From: Periconia sp. R9002
Lineage: Eukaryota; Ascomycota; Dothideomycetes; Pleosporales; Periconiaceae
Reading direction: 5' to 3'
Assembly: GCA_023627715.1 (NCBI GenBank)
Contig: JAMAHW010000060.1
Coordinates: forward strand, 62,001 to 126,000
Length of the DNA stretch: 64,000 bases
Shown: positions 22,601 through 32,554 of the stretch, piece by piece
How the letters are laid out: every line of letters starts with the position of its first letter
Numbering within the stretch: position 1 is the first letter of the stretch
Translations under genes and position numbers: made by a program
Notes under the pieces: generated by a model
The model's input: only the letters and a program-made list of their open reading frames with translations
The model's database searches: none
What the model was told of the DNA's origin: nothing

Positions 22601-23966
22601 ACGGGCACTATCTTCCGATGGACGGTGCCGAGCGTATTCAAGCGACGCATCCGGCACTGGCTGGTCCGAGGGAGTTGGTTTGGTACTTTTAGAGCGACTC
22701 TCCGACGCCAAAAAGAATGGCCATCAAATTCTCGCAGTATTAAGCGGTTCTTCCGTAAATTCCGACGGAAAATCCAATGGGCTTACAGCTCCAAATGGGC
22801 TTGCCCAAGAAATGTGTATTGAGACCGCACTGAAACAGGGTAATTTGAATCCAGCAGATGTGGATGTTCTCGAAGGGCATGGCTCCGCAACCCCACTGGG
22901 CGATTCCATTGAGATTCAGGCCGTGATGGCCGCCTATGGTAATGGCTTTGGAAATCATGTTGCAAGTACCCATAAACGATCAACGCCGATTCTGATGGGA
23001 TCAATAAAATCCAAGTAAGTGTAACGAGACTAGCTACGTATCACGTAAACACTGCAGACTCGTTCAATGGCACTGCACATTAGTATCAGCCATACACAAG
23101 CTACAGCCGGTATGTTGAAATCCAGATACAGAGTCGTTTGTTATCGAGACACCACGTGGTGTAGTGTATTGAGACACAAACTATGCACTGTAACAACCCT
23201 AGTTACATTGAACTAACTTTCTACCCACGATGAAGTTGAAATTGAATTGGATTCCCACAGAGTTTTGGTACCCTGCGTATCGACACAGGTAGGGATAACA
23301 CTTAGTAACGTCCTCGGCCAGGACGGGCACACAGGGAAGTATTTGCGCACGCGATAAGCAGCTTATGTAATCTATATGGCTCTACCCGCGGTATAGGTAT
23401 CGCTGGTGTGATAAGAATGGTGCAAAGCATTCGTGATGGTATCGCGCTGAGATCATTGCATATCCGCGAGCCCTTGAAAAACATGAGATGGGAAGGAAGC
23501 GGGGTGGAAGTCCTCAGCGAGGCCAGACCGCGCAAATCCTCAAATGAGCAGCGGTGTCATCGTTTGGAATTGGCGGGACTAACACTGCAAGTCGGCCAAT
23601 ATGCAATCATTTATCAATATGCTAACCCCTATGAAGAACATCATTCTGGAAGAGCCGGGTCATGTTGAGGAAGACATCTTTACACGTAGTGCGGTAGTCG
23701 CATCGTTTCCCTGGCTGTTGTCAAGTGCAACTGAAGCTGCTGCAAGCGCACAAGCTCTATCGTCGTTGGAAGCTTTGAGACAAGTGGATGGCAAGGCAGC
23801 TATATCTATTCGTTATCAGCATCCTGCTGACGTTGCGTTTTCCCTTCCGACTACGCGATCTCCCCTCAGAGACAGGGCTGCAGTCATGTACGCATCATTT
23901 GAAGATGTGGATTATCAGATCCAAACAGCACTGAAAAATCTTTCGCGGGGTCAAGAACATCACTAA
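19652..23966 (+). pseudogene. CoA ligase/adenylation - carrier protein - ketosynthase gene, broken after KS
   Basis: Exons that keep frame are 19652-19744, 19885-21250, 21302-21855, 21925-22216, 22281-22348, 22437-23015, 23094-23109 and 23397 to about 23540. Order of domains: an AMP-binding domain with NYTSGTTSAPKGV (about 170), NYGCAEG, GWYATGD and GRKKEIIIRGGENIHP; a carrier domain with DLGMGSMSGV (phosphopantetheine Ser near 570); and a ketosynthase with [13 protein letters not shown] (Cys), [16 protein letters not shown] and SHTQATAG (both His). The ligase type is closer to acyl-CoA ligases than to amino-acid A domains. A frameshift before SSFGIGGTN, and a second one before IILEEPG, break the end of KS. 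The frame then runs a short way into a KS-AT linker and stops at 23966, so no AT, reductive or release domain exists. This is a remnant of a hybrid synthase of the A-T-KS kind. Confidence 0.8.
23128..23289. mobile_element. MITE-like element inside a ketosynthase intron
   Basis: The intron 23110-23396 is 287 bp, while its neighbours are 51-140 bp. The extra length is a block of about 160 bp with an internal inverted repeat (tatcgagacaccacgtggtg, then gtgtattgagacac) and an end motif acagagttttggtaccctgc at 23257. The inner part reappears reversed at 43267-43362, and the end motif at four other places. It encodes no protein. The splice sites of the host intron remain intact (gtatgt and tatag). 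Confidence 0.65.
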
Positions 23967-24035
23967 TCAATTCAAACGGGGATGAAGTACACAATGGCAA
24001 GCAAGGAGAACTTTTCATTAAGGGCCGAAGCCCAG
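23966..24035 (+). pseudogene. Second copy of a short adenylation-domain segment
   Basis: This reads [20 protein letters not shown], nearly the same as the segment at about 20834-20905 of the preceding gene (SNGDEVQDGEQGELLIKG). Only about 70 bp are kept, directly after the broken KS linker and before an A-rich tract. It implies that a paralogous or duplicated synthase segment was recombined or mis-joined here. Confidence 0.6.
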
Positions 24036-24043
24036 AACACTAC

Positions 24044-24104
24044 AAAAAAAAAAAAAGAAAAGAAAAGAAAAAACATGAAAAATTTCAACAAAAAAAAAAA
24101 AAAA
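24044..24104 (+). repeat. A-rich homopolymer tracts
   Basis: A run of 13 A at 24044-24056, an AG-rich stretch, then 15 A at 24090-24104. They border the EF-1-alpha fragment on its left side. Confidence 0.7.
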
Positions 24105-24218
24105 CGCTCGAAGAGCGTGCTCACGGGTCTGGCCATCTTTGGAGATACCAGCCTCGAACTCTCCAGTACCGGCAGCAATGATGAGGATGGCGCAATCAGC
24201 CTGGGAGGTACCAGTGAT

Positions 24219-24219
<1 letters not shown>
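24105..24219 (-). pseudogene. Fragment of translation elongation factor 1-alpha
   Basis: The minus strand reads [20 protein letters not shown], then [16 protein letters not shown], the highly conserved GTP-binding region of fungal EF-1-alpha (TEF1), with no substitutions I can detect. Only about 36 codons are present, bounded on both sides by A/T homopolymers. At its inner end the sequence folds back (cgctcgaagagcg), so the last residues (RAF) are not native. The rest of TEF1 is absent from the window. It is either a reverse-transcribed or captured fragment, or a library/assembly chimera. Confidence 0.75.

Positions 24220-24295
<76 letters not shown>
24220..24295. repeat. Perfect A38-T38 palindrome
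   Basis: Thirty-eight A (24220-24257) are followed without interruption by thirty-eight T (24258-24295). The equal arm lengths make a perfect 76-bp inverted repeat. The T arm abuts the stop codon of the zinc-knuckle gene on the minus strand. Such a structure is unusual in cloned or short-read DNA and suggests a join artefact or head-to-head poly(A) insertions. Confidence 0.9.
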
Positions 24296-24298
<3 letters not shown>

Positions 24299-25487
24299 GC
24301 TCCGCGATCTCCATCTCCTCGTCCTCCTCGTCCTCCTCAGAGGCGGGGAGGGGGATCAGTCCCTCCAGGAACCAACGGCGAATAAATTCCTAGATGAAAG
24401 TTAGCATGCGAAAGATAACGAGGGGTGCTTCAATATATTATCAAAGCCTCAAAAATTGTAACAGTGTTCATATGTAGGAATACTAACCCAGTTCTCGTCC
24501 AACTCCCGCCGGAGGGCGGCCACCACCCCCTCCAACGCGGCCACCCTATCGGCGGCGGCGGCGGGAGGGGGAGGGGCGGAGGCGGCAGCGGGGGCGGAAC
24601 CGGGGGCAGAGGCGGGGGCGGAACCGGGGCCGGGGAGGAGGAGCTGGGGGTTGGCGGCGGCGGCGGCGGGGTCTGGGGGGGGAGGGAGGGCGGCAAAGGC
24701 CGCAACACAATTCTTTGAAATGTGCCCTGAAAATTGTCAGCAGTGTCTCAGGATGCATGGGGTATGATTTGGATAGTAGAAATGTAATGAAAAAGAACCA
24801 TTAACAGAAAATGTAAAACGAATCGTGGCTGGACAAAGGGGATAGATGTCTAGACAAAATTGAGTAGAACAAACTTACCAGCGGCACCACAGCGGAAGCA
24901 GACGACCTCGGCGAGGTCGCGTCCACCGCGTCCACGGCCGCCACGGCCGCCACGGCCGCCACGACGCCCGCGGTTGGGCTTCTGCACACCCTATAAAATG
25001 TTAGCAGTGTCTCAGGATGTATAAGGTGTGATTTGAAGAGTGAAAATGTGATGGAAAAGAATCATGGATAGAAAGTGTGAAACGAATCGTGACTGGACAA
25101 AGGGGATAGAGAGACTGAAGAGAATAGGGTGCATGGAAAACCAGGAGTGGAGATAACTTACACCATAGTGCTGGTGGTAACTATTGCCGGAGAAGTTGTA
25201 GGACGACACTGGGCGCTGTTAGCATATATTAACAAACTCACTACATCAACAGTATGGCAGATGTCAGGCAGGCATATCCAGAAATGCAATGGGATATCGA
25301 TCAATGAAGTAGGATATTGAGAGATTTCGTATTGGTGATGGAGACATTCGACGGTGTACTCACTGGTGGAGGAGGTGGAGGGGGATGGTGGGGGTGGTGA
25401 TGTGGGGGCTGGTGTTGTTGCTGCTGTTGCGGTTGCTGTTGCGGTTGCTGATGCTGCTGCTGCTGCTGTTGCGGTTGCGGTTGCGGT
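24294..25487 (-). CDS. RGG-rich, zinc-knuckle (CCHC) protein, 5' end not found
   Basis: Five consecutive exons keep frame: 25487-25364, 25215-25162, 24990-24879, 24726-24488 and 24389-24294. The order of features is a Gln/His/Pro-rich start, an RGG stretch (GRRGGRGGRGGRGRGGR), then CFRCGAAGHISKNC, a perfect C-x2-C-x4-H-x4-C zinc knuckle assembled by the splice at 24879/24726. After that come a Pro/Ala-rich linker, a coiled-coil-like helix (AALEGVVAALRRELDENW) and an acidic end. RGG plus zinc knuckle points to RNA or single-stranded nucleic-acid binding. I cannot tell a cellular RNA-binding protein from a gag-like one. No start codon was found upstream of 25487. The stop codon overlaps the T38 run. 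Confidence 0.65.
24727..24878 (-). repeat. Intron copy 1 of a duplicated intron pair
   Basis: This 152-bp intron of the zinc-knuckle gene is homologous along its whole length to the 171-bp intron at 24991-25161. Shared blocks include agcagtgtctcaggatg and gctggacaaaggggatag (gactgg in the other copy), in the same order and spacing. Confidence 0.75.
24991..25161 (-). repeat. Intron copy 2 of a duplicated intron pair
   Basis: This is the partner of 24727-24878. The exons on either side are not copies of each other, so a simple exon-intron tandem duplication does not explain the pair. This is the pattern expected of introner-like elements. Confidence 0.7.
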
Positions 25488-25609
25488 CTAAAAGAGTGAG
25501 CGAAGAGGAAAAAAAAAACACAGAAAACAAGGCGTGGATATACATACAACGTCGAAAATTGAAAAAAAAAAAGGCGATTGGTCGATATGCACTCCTAGAA
25601 AGTTAAGTT
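25488..25609. other. Probable upstream intron or leader of the zinc-knuckle gene
   Basis: This contains two A-rich tracts on the + strand (T-rich on the gene strand) and a good acceptor next to 25487. The first coding exon must lie upstream, but I could not identify it. Confidence 0.3.
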
Positions 25610-25639
25610 AGTACGCAGAATCCTGATGTCCGACGGAAG

Positions 25640-26215
25640 GGGAACGAAGAAGCAAAAGGAAGGGGGTAAGCATAGCATGACATGCGGAGATGAATGATGT
25701 GAAAGGTGAACGTAGTGTGGAAAAGAAACGAGATGCGAAAGGCGAAGCTGGCGTGGAAGCAGACGTAGTGTGAAGGGATGCATGGTGTGAATGAGACATG
25801 ATGTGAAGCGAGACGTGGTGTGGAGGGAGACGTAGTATGCAAAGAGACATGATGTGAAAAAGAAACGAAATGTGAAAGGCGACGTTGGCGTGGAAGCACA
25901 GGAGGTGTGAAGGGAGACATGATGTGAAGGGAGACATGTGAAGAGGGACATGATGTGAAGAGGGACATGATGTGAAGAGGGACATGATGTGAAGAGGGAC
26001 ATGATGTGAAGGGAGACATGATGTGAAGAGGGACATGATGTGAAATGAAACATGATGTGAAGGGAGACATGTGAAGAGGGACATGATGTGAAGAGGGACA
26101 TGATGTGAAGCCAGACGTGGCATAAGCAGACGCGGTGTGAAAGGAAACGAAACGTGGAAGGCGAAGCTGGTGTGGAGGCAGACGTGGTGCAAGGAAACGA
26201 GACGAAACGTGAACG
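25640..26215. repeat. Minisatellite of 17-18 bp units
   Basis: About thirty degenerate copies of a unit reading gacatgatgtgaagaggg. The central part, 25915-26115, is most regular. Long frames on the minus strand (SLFTSCPSSHHVPLHIM repeats) follow from the repeat period of 51 bp and are not evidence of a gene. Confidence 0.85.
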
Positions 26216-26284
26216 CAGGAAGGGTGGGATGCGCTTACAGTGTACGTAGGAGGCCGAAGAAGAGAACAAAGAGGAGGGGGAGGC

Positions 26285-26480
26285 CAGTATATATACTACA
26301 GTGAACCACAACAAGCACCTTCTTCTCTACTATCGTAGAGAGCACGTCATCCTCTGCCATTTGGGACACTATCCAGAATAGGTATACAATTGACTCAGAC
26401 AGGTGGGAACAGGAGGCGGTGAATCCCCTATGATGCAATCTCGTACCATTAGGAACTTTCTCATTACTGGTGGTGGCTCA
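26285..26480. repeat. Degenerate block A, copy 1
   Basis: Shares order and spacing of words (tcctctgc, gacacta/gtcca, gggtata, gacaggtgg) with 28265-28425. Diverged direct copy. Confidence 0.45.
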
Positions 26481-27160
26481 ATGACCACGCCATATGATCG
26501 TCATAGCTGACTGTATGGTTGAATGAGAGGGAAGGACGATATGGGGTGGAATCCCAAATCGGAAATCAGTAGATGGGCAGGTATCTAAGAGTGGGGCGGC
26601 GGTATCAGGGAAGGCAGGCACGTCCAGAGGTATCGGCACAACGGTGGCACCACCTCACCCCCACTGTTTTAGAGCTTCACAGTAAAGCGCAGCGGAGGGG
26701 GAGAGATGAGCCCATTTCAAAGCTTGCCGCCGCTATGCTGTGGATACCTATCCATTCAACTCACCCGAGATCTACGTAATCCGAGCACTGCCGTGGGGGT
26801 CGGTTCGAACTCTAGGCACCCATACGTTCTTGAGTCAGTGGTTGCCCCAGTCCTCTACATGGCAGACTACAGATGAAGGGAAGCGGTGACGGAGAATCAT
26901 TGCGACAGCGAGGGGACGACTAGCAGAATGATCACGCGAGAAGCAGCACTGAGAACAAACGGGAGGCTTTACAGCCAAGTGAGTGGATTGGTGGATCTAC
27001 CAACTGCAAATGAGCTCTGTCATGAACTATCCACTTGGAATCCAAATTTTGACCGCTCTCTGGAAGGGATACCGCCCAGGTGATCCCTCTCTGCTGTTAC
27101 CATGCGCTCCGCTCAAGGCACGTTCTCTCAATCGAGGCCCACACATGGGCGAGGCTCACG

Positions 27161-27208
27161 TCAATCTCGACCCTCGACCCACGAATTCTTCACAAGCAGT
27201 AGCTTGTC
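27161..27208 (+). repeat. Near-perfect 47-bp inverted repeat, left arm
   Basis: Contains cgacccacgaattcttcaca and then agcagtagcttgtc. The reverse complement lies at about 30185-30231 with about one mismatch in the core. Confidence 0.75.
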
Positions 27209-27689
27209 ATGGTCTGTTCTCTCCGTGACCAGTATCATAACAGCCATGTTGTAGTTGTCTGGTAATCTGGCTGGTGTGTCTGGACCGTGGTCAGTGCGTA
27301 TGGAGGGGTTGGTGGATCGAGCCGCCGCGGTCACACCTTCCGTCCCAGAGTACGATGTCACCTGATTGCCAGTTCCGCGTTGAGCTAAGCAAGTGGACAA
27401 GGCAGTAGGTAGTAGTTCGGCGGGAGGTGACGGGATTCGAGGGGAGGGGGGAAGCGAAAGGCAAGAGAAGAAAAAGATAGGCAAATAGAGTCTCGAAAGT
27501 AGACGAAAGCCACTTGGATTGGAATGGCTGGCGTGGTGTTGAGCGAGATATTGCACAAAGAGCAGTATATGGATTCGAGTATGATCGACAGACTGGAGGT
27601 AAAGTGTCAAGATCAGATGTGGTTGTCCATTGATGGCGAAATTCGGGATTGTGCGTTCTGCTCGCGAGTATAGGGTGGGGGCGGAGGTG

Positions 27690-28115
27690 GAGGCAACGGA
27701 CAACTCAAGCTGTCCTCGATCTCGTCGTCCAGAGTACTCTGAATTGCAGGGGTGAACGCCATAGGTGTGTGTGCGAGCTTTTTCGTCAAATCCAATGCAT
27801 GGGTGTGGTGCGGGTCATCCATCGTATGCCAATGGGTAGAACTGTAGGATTAAAAGCGCACAGACGAGGGGCGGATGCAGAGGAAATGTGCAAACGCATG
27901 CAATGCAGATGACCAGGTGGTTATCGCAAAAGGTGAGGAGAGGGGAAGTGGAATGGAGTCGGAGGTTTGTCGTGCCAGTCATAGTCTAGACTAACGTTGT
28001 GGAGCCCTGATCGTGCGCGCACATCCCTGTCTCGCCACGTGCTTGTTTCTGACCCACCGGTGCTCATCTGCGACGACCCACTTACCGACGAGATCGAGTG
28101 CAAAGCAAGCCCACG
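27690..28115. repeat. Degenerate block B, copy 1
   Basis: About 400 bp homologous to 30540-30965, continuing in 31250-31320. Shared words include agctgtcctcgat, gatgcagaggaa, tgcaaacgca, gtcggaggtttgtc, tgtggagcccc/tga and gccacgtgct. Confidence 0.7.
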
Positions 28116-28159
28116 CAACCTGTCGACTCTGAATTGTGGGTGACCTCAGCACTATGGAA

Positions 28160-28290
28160 GAAGCCGTATTTTTACTGAGAGCACGTGATATTCACTCAAC
28201 CGCTATACCAGTTGGCGTGGATACATAGGTACTTACTAGACCTTAAGTGGAGGGTGGGTGGCAGCAGATAAACGTGTGGTATGGCATGAT
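28160..28290. repeat. Degenerate block C, copy 1
   Basis: Shares actatggaagaag, gagagcacgtgatatt and agggtgggtggcagcagat with 33525-33680. Confidence 0.65.
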
Positions 28291-28425
28291 CCGTCCTCTG
28301 CTATCGTAAGAAACACACCATTGGCTGCAATTGAGACACTGTCCAAAAGGGGTATATGGTGTGCTTGGACAAGTGGGGACAGGATGGAGATTGGATGCTT
28401 CTTCACCAACAGCGGTGGCTACTAG
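28265..28425. repeat. Degenerate block A, copy 2
   Basis: Direct partner of 26285-26480, at moderate identity. Confidence 0.45.
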
Positions 28426-29909
28426 GTACCTAGGTAGGCAATTGACAACGTAATAGGAGTTCTCCCACCCCACTTTCATCTCCACTGTGTGTCTGGTGGA
28501 GGGGGAGAGGGGAGGGCCGACGGCCACGGGCACCAGCAAGCCTGGCCCATTCGCAATCGTTCCTTATCACGTCATAGATGAATACTTCAGCAGTGACCAA
28601 TACGCTCAAGTGGACGGGCCTGAACTTGCACATCCGCTATGCACAGCGCCCGGAATAGCTTTCACAGATCTACTACTGGCTATGGTCAACCCGTGACTGT
28701 TACTAAACATTCCCAAGGAGAGATTGCCGCGGCATATTGTGCAGACGCGCTCCGTCCTGCGGGTAGAATATAGTCAGGGACGCGAGAACTTTCAGACCAA
28801 AGTGGTTACAGTGTGTGGATGAAGGGCTATCCAGATGTTTGAACTCGGAAGAGACTTCTTCGCTCAGCTGGAGTGCTCAGCTTGGTCCAAAGGGTCCTCG
28901 AACCTCAATGAAAATCTGGCTTTTGATAGACAAAAGGTAGGACCTACATTCCGAAACAGACACTCCGAGAGCTGCACATGGAGGATGGCGGGCAGGCGAC
29001 CGCTACGGCGGTATTGAATAGCTGCTTACACCAGACTACAGCTTCTTCTCTCCACTTGCATGGACGCCCTTTGGATATCGCAAGATTTTGTTGATCAAAA
29101 GCTTCACCAAGGAATGTGAGTTTTGCAATGGATATATCTCTCGAGTTCTGCTAAGAGGCCAAGGACGAATTGGCAGATTACTCCCTCCTCGTATCTGAGT
29201 TACGCCGTGTCAAACCCGGACAAAGACCCATCCGAAAAGAGCTCCTCCCACTTGTCTGGGAACAATCTGATCGTGTAGGCAGAGGCGTGAGCGTGGACGT
29301 CGTACTAAGCTCACCCGGGGTTCAAAGTCGACAGGTTCCGTGGGTTTGCCCTACGTAGAACTCGCCGCCAGCCTGATTGGGAATTGGTCGTTGGTAGATC
29401 GGCTTCCACGGGCGCACTAGTACCACATGTCAATCCAAGCCCCTTGTGAAACAGGTCATGCACGGCGTCCCCGCTCTTCATGTGCGATGATGTGATGCTT
29501 CCTTCTCCGCATGTTTTCCCCATCCCAAATCGAACCGCGCAGACGCTGGAGGGTTAACGGGCGTATCGCTCATGTTCAGCCGAGAGAAGGTGGATGAGAG
29601 AAGGAAAAGTGGGGAAAAGCCAGCTTTCATAGCTTGTAGGTGGTAGTCGAAGACAATTTCGGGGCGAACCAGTGTGGTGAGGTCACGGAGAGAAGCGCGT
29701 CGCAACGGGCGGTAGAAAATAGACGAGGTGGCACTGGCTGGGCAGTAAAGGCGTGTTTCGAACCAGGCCGCAGTGTGGTGCATGAGTATGGTGAGGGGGC
29801 GGCCCGAGCCGTCGAAACGCAGGCACGTGGCGCCCACGCCCACGCACGGCCGGGGCTCCACATGAGATCGGACTGACAAACGTCCGACTCCATTCAGGTA
29901 CTTCCCCTG

Positions 29910-30045
29910 CATCCGCCTCCCTAGGCCAAGTCTGCCCTCAACGCCACCGACAATACCAGTCTTTTGTGTCAGTGGTTGCTGACCATGTCCGTAGGCCAGG
30001 TCTGCCCTTGATGCCGCCAACAATACCAGTCCTCTGCATATGACC
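29910..30045. repeat. Short tandem duplication
   Basis: A unit of about 50 bp (taggccaagtctgccctcaa ... caataccagtc) is repeated once with a spacer. The copies start at about 29924 and 29994. Confidence 0.65.
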
Positions 30046-30184
30046 TATCCATTCCGCTGCCTCCATCCCACCCCACCCTCCCTCGAGACTCGCGAGCAAA
30101 ACGCACAACTCCAGATTTAACAACCAAGGGGCAACCACATCTGATCTCAAAACTGGGGCTCGGGAGGCGTGACGTCCTACGTCT

Positions 30185-30231
30185 GGACAAGCTACTGCTT
30201 GTGAAGAATTCGTGGGTCGAGGGTTGAGATT
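30185..30231 (-). repeat. Near-perfect 47-bp inverted repeat, right arm
   Basis: Partner of 27161-27208. A second, weaker inverted match (gtgcgttctgctcgcgag at about 27652 and its complement at about 30085) lies inside the same interval. Confidence 0.75.
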
Positions 30232-30539
30232 GCGCCAGCCTAGTCCACGCATTGGCCCCGTGATAACAGCAGAGAGGTATCGCCTGGACAGTATCCTTTT
30301 CAGAGAGTAGCCAGAATTTGTATTTCAAATGGATAGTCTAGGAAAGAGCTCAGTTGTGCGATGGCAGTTGGTTGATCCAATCCACTCACTTGACTATGAA
30401 GCCTCCCGTTTGTTCTGTTTCTCGCGTGATCATTCTGCCTGTCTTTTCCTCGCTGTTTCAATGATTCTCCGTCACCGCTTCCCTGACACCCAGCTCTCTG
30501 CCGCGAACATATCGTCTGCCATTCTCATGACTAAAACCA

Positions 30540-31325
30540 AAGCTGTCCTCGATGTCGTCGTCGGTAGACATCAACATGGATATCATCTGCACCGCACATC
30601 CTCCAAAGTATTGTGCATGGTATTGGTACTGACGAACAATGAGGGTACGTGTGGGAGCTTCTTGGTGAAATCGAATGCGGAGGGTGCGGTGCTTTCTCGC
30701 TGCGGGTTGCAATAGCGTTATGAGTAGCTGGGAAGAGGCGTATGCGAATGAGCAGAAATGTAGGATGTAACGCTGGATTGGTAAGAAAGGCGCACAAACG
30801 ACGGGTAGATGCAGAGGAACAGTGCAAACGCAAGCAATGCAAATTGCTACTTGGTAACTATTGCAGAAGGCGGGGAGAGGGAAAGTGGTCGGAGGTTTGT
30901 CTTGGCATGCGTAGGTAGTCTAACGCTGTGGAGCCCCGACTGTGCGCGCCTTGCCACGTGCTCGCCTTTTCCACCGTTTCTGCTACGCCTACAGCATCTT
31001 TGTACCGCCCGTTGGCAGATTCGATACGGCATGGCCATTTCCCTCGACTACCACCTACAAGTTATGAAGATTGACGTTCTCCCTTCTCTTCCCTTTCGTT
31101 CGCCGACTCTCCTCCACGTCCCCTCAGATGAACAGGTACAGTTCGACGCATGAACTGTCTGGCGTCCGCGAAAACACATGAAGAGGCATACAACAAGCAT
31201 GGCATCACTGCTCATGAAGAGCTGGGAGACTTCGTTCATGGAGTCAATCAACACGCACCGATCTACCAACGATGACGACCCACCGGTGCAAGGCAAGCCC
31301 ACGGAACCTATCGACTCTGAACCCC
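30540..31325. repeat. Degenerate block B, copy 2
   Basis: Direct partner of 27690-28115. The last 70 bp (cccaccggtg and tatcgactctgaa) match the end of copy 1 after a gap of about 230 bp that is present only here. Confidence 0.65.
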
Positions 31326-32554
31326 GCTTCACTTTTAGAAACGCCCACGGTGGTGAAAATCCAAACTCCGCGGCTGGAAGCAATCTGGATGGCAGCCTAG
31401 CCATCGTCGCTCGCACCCATATGGACACGGTAACACGAGACATGTTCTTTGGCTTTCTCACGACAGCACTGGGGTGGGTTCATAACATGTAATTGCAGGC
31501 TGCAGATCTAGTGCTCGATGCCACTTCGTTGTCGACGTCATAGCCGCTCTTTGAGCCCGCACAAGGGATCCGTGACGACTAAACAATCACGAAAGCCATA
31601 ACCTCGATTCCGTTGTCCTCCGACCCGAGTCGTGTCTCATTGAGCCTTTTCCACCCTCGTCTTCTTCAAAGCAAATACCAAGAGCCCGCGTGTTTCGCTC
31701 TTGAGTTGCGAATCCTGCCCAGCTGCGCGACCGATCCCCAGTATGCTGCCACCAGCCATCCAATACCTCTTTAGCGGCTGTCTGTTTTTTTGGAGAGTTA
31801 AACACTGTCGCCTTTCGTGCCACCACCACCATCAACGGCGTGAAGGTCAAGGAGGAGGACAAATATTTATTCAATTCCGTCAAAGCCCCTGTGCCGCCCT
31901 GCCCACTGCCACCACTATCCCGCAGCTCCTCCTCCCTTTTCCTCCTGTCGCCACCACCACCACCCAAGTCCTCCTCCATCCTCCTCCGCCGCCAACCGTG
32001 GTCAGTATTCTTGCATGTCGTTATTTCATATATACTAACTCGATAGACCCCCGCTCCTGCCCGCCACTGACGGCGTGACGGCGAAAGAGAAGAACAAGGA
32101 CGAGGAAGAGGACAAGAACTGTAGGAGGCCACGTGAAGAAATTCTTTCCCGCCGCTACTGCTGCCACCTTCGCTGCCCTCGCTACCGTGGAGGTGGACGC
32201 CCTCCGGACGGAAATCGCGTATCTCCGCTGTTTGGTGGTTAGTGTTCTGCGCACGAAGAGCTCTAACAAGATTGGGGACTGCAATAGTCTGTGGAATCAA
32301 CGCTCTTTACTCTATGTATGCTAGCTTTGAAAGGCTTCCGCCTTCCGGTGGCTTGAGAAGACTGGCGTCGCTGCCCATACCCCCGAGGTGAAGGTAGAGG
32401 AGGAAGAGGAGGAGGAGGAAGACGACGACGACGACGAGTTGAAGGTGAAGAAGGAGGGCGATGGCGAGGACGAGGGCGAGGAATCGGACAGAGGGTGAGT
32501 TACAAGAAAGCCTATACACCGTGGATGCATGGCTTGGTCTCGTCCCAATCACTG

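Larger units (their letters stand above)
26240..32550. other. Degenerate, repeat-built region without intact genes
   Basis: About 6.3 kb contain no gene I can support. It is made of diverged blocks that recur directly and inverted within the region (separate entries), with pyrimidine/purine-biased and Pro/Ser-coding low-complexity stretches near 31.8-32.45 kb. It is not strongly AT-rich, so heavy repeat-induced point mutation is not evident. It resembles a graveyard of one or a few repeat families. Confidence 0.5.

Noticed and set aside
19652..23966. Classical NRPS adenylation domain for an amino acid
   Set aside because: Core motifs (NYTSGTT, GRKKEIIIRGGENIHP) are nearer to acyl-CoA ligases, and no condensation domain is present, so no amino-acid code is inferred.
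24105..24219. EF-1-alpha as a functional gene
   Set aside because: Only about 36 of some 460 codons are present, and both sides are homopolymers.
25595..26314. Long minus-strand frames of 155-239 aa
   Set aside because: They are by-products of a 17-bp minisatellite read in three frames; composition and repetition are not protein-like.
26790..26830. tRNA-like T-loop (ggttcgaactc)
   Set aside because: The flanking bases do not form a T-stem or acceptor stem, and no anticodon arm is found.
31587..32300. Frames of 125-237 aa on both strands
   Set aside because: Low-complexity Pro/Ser or Gly/Arg text over purine/pyrimidine runs; open on both strands, as expected from composition.
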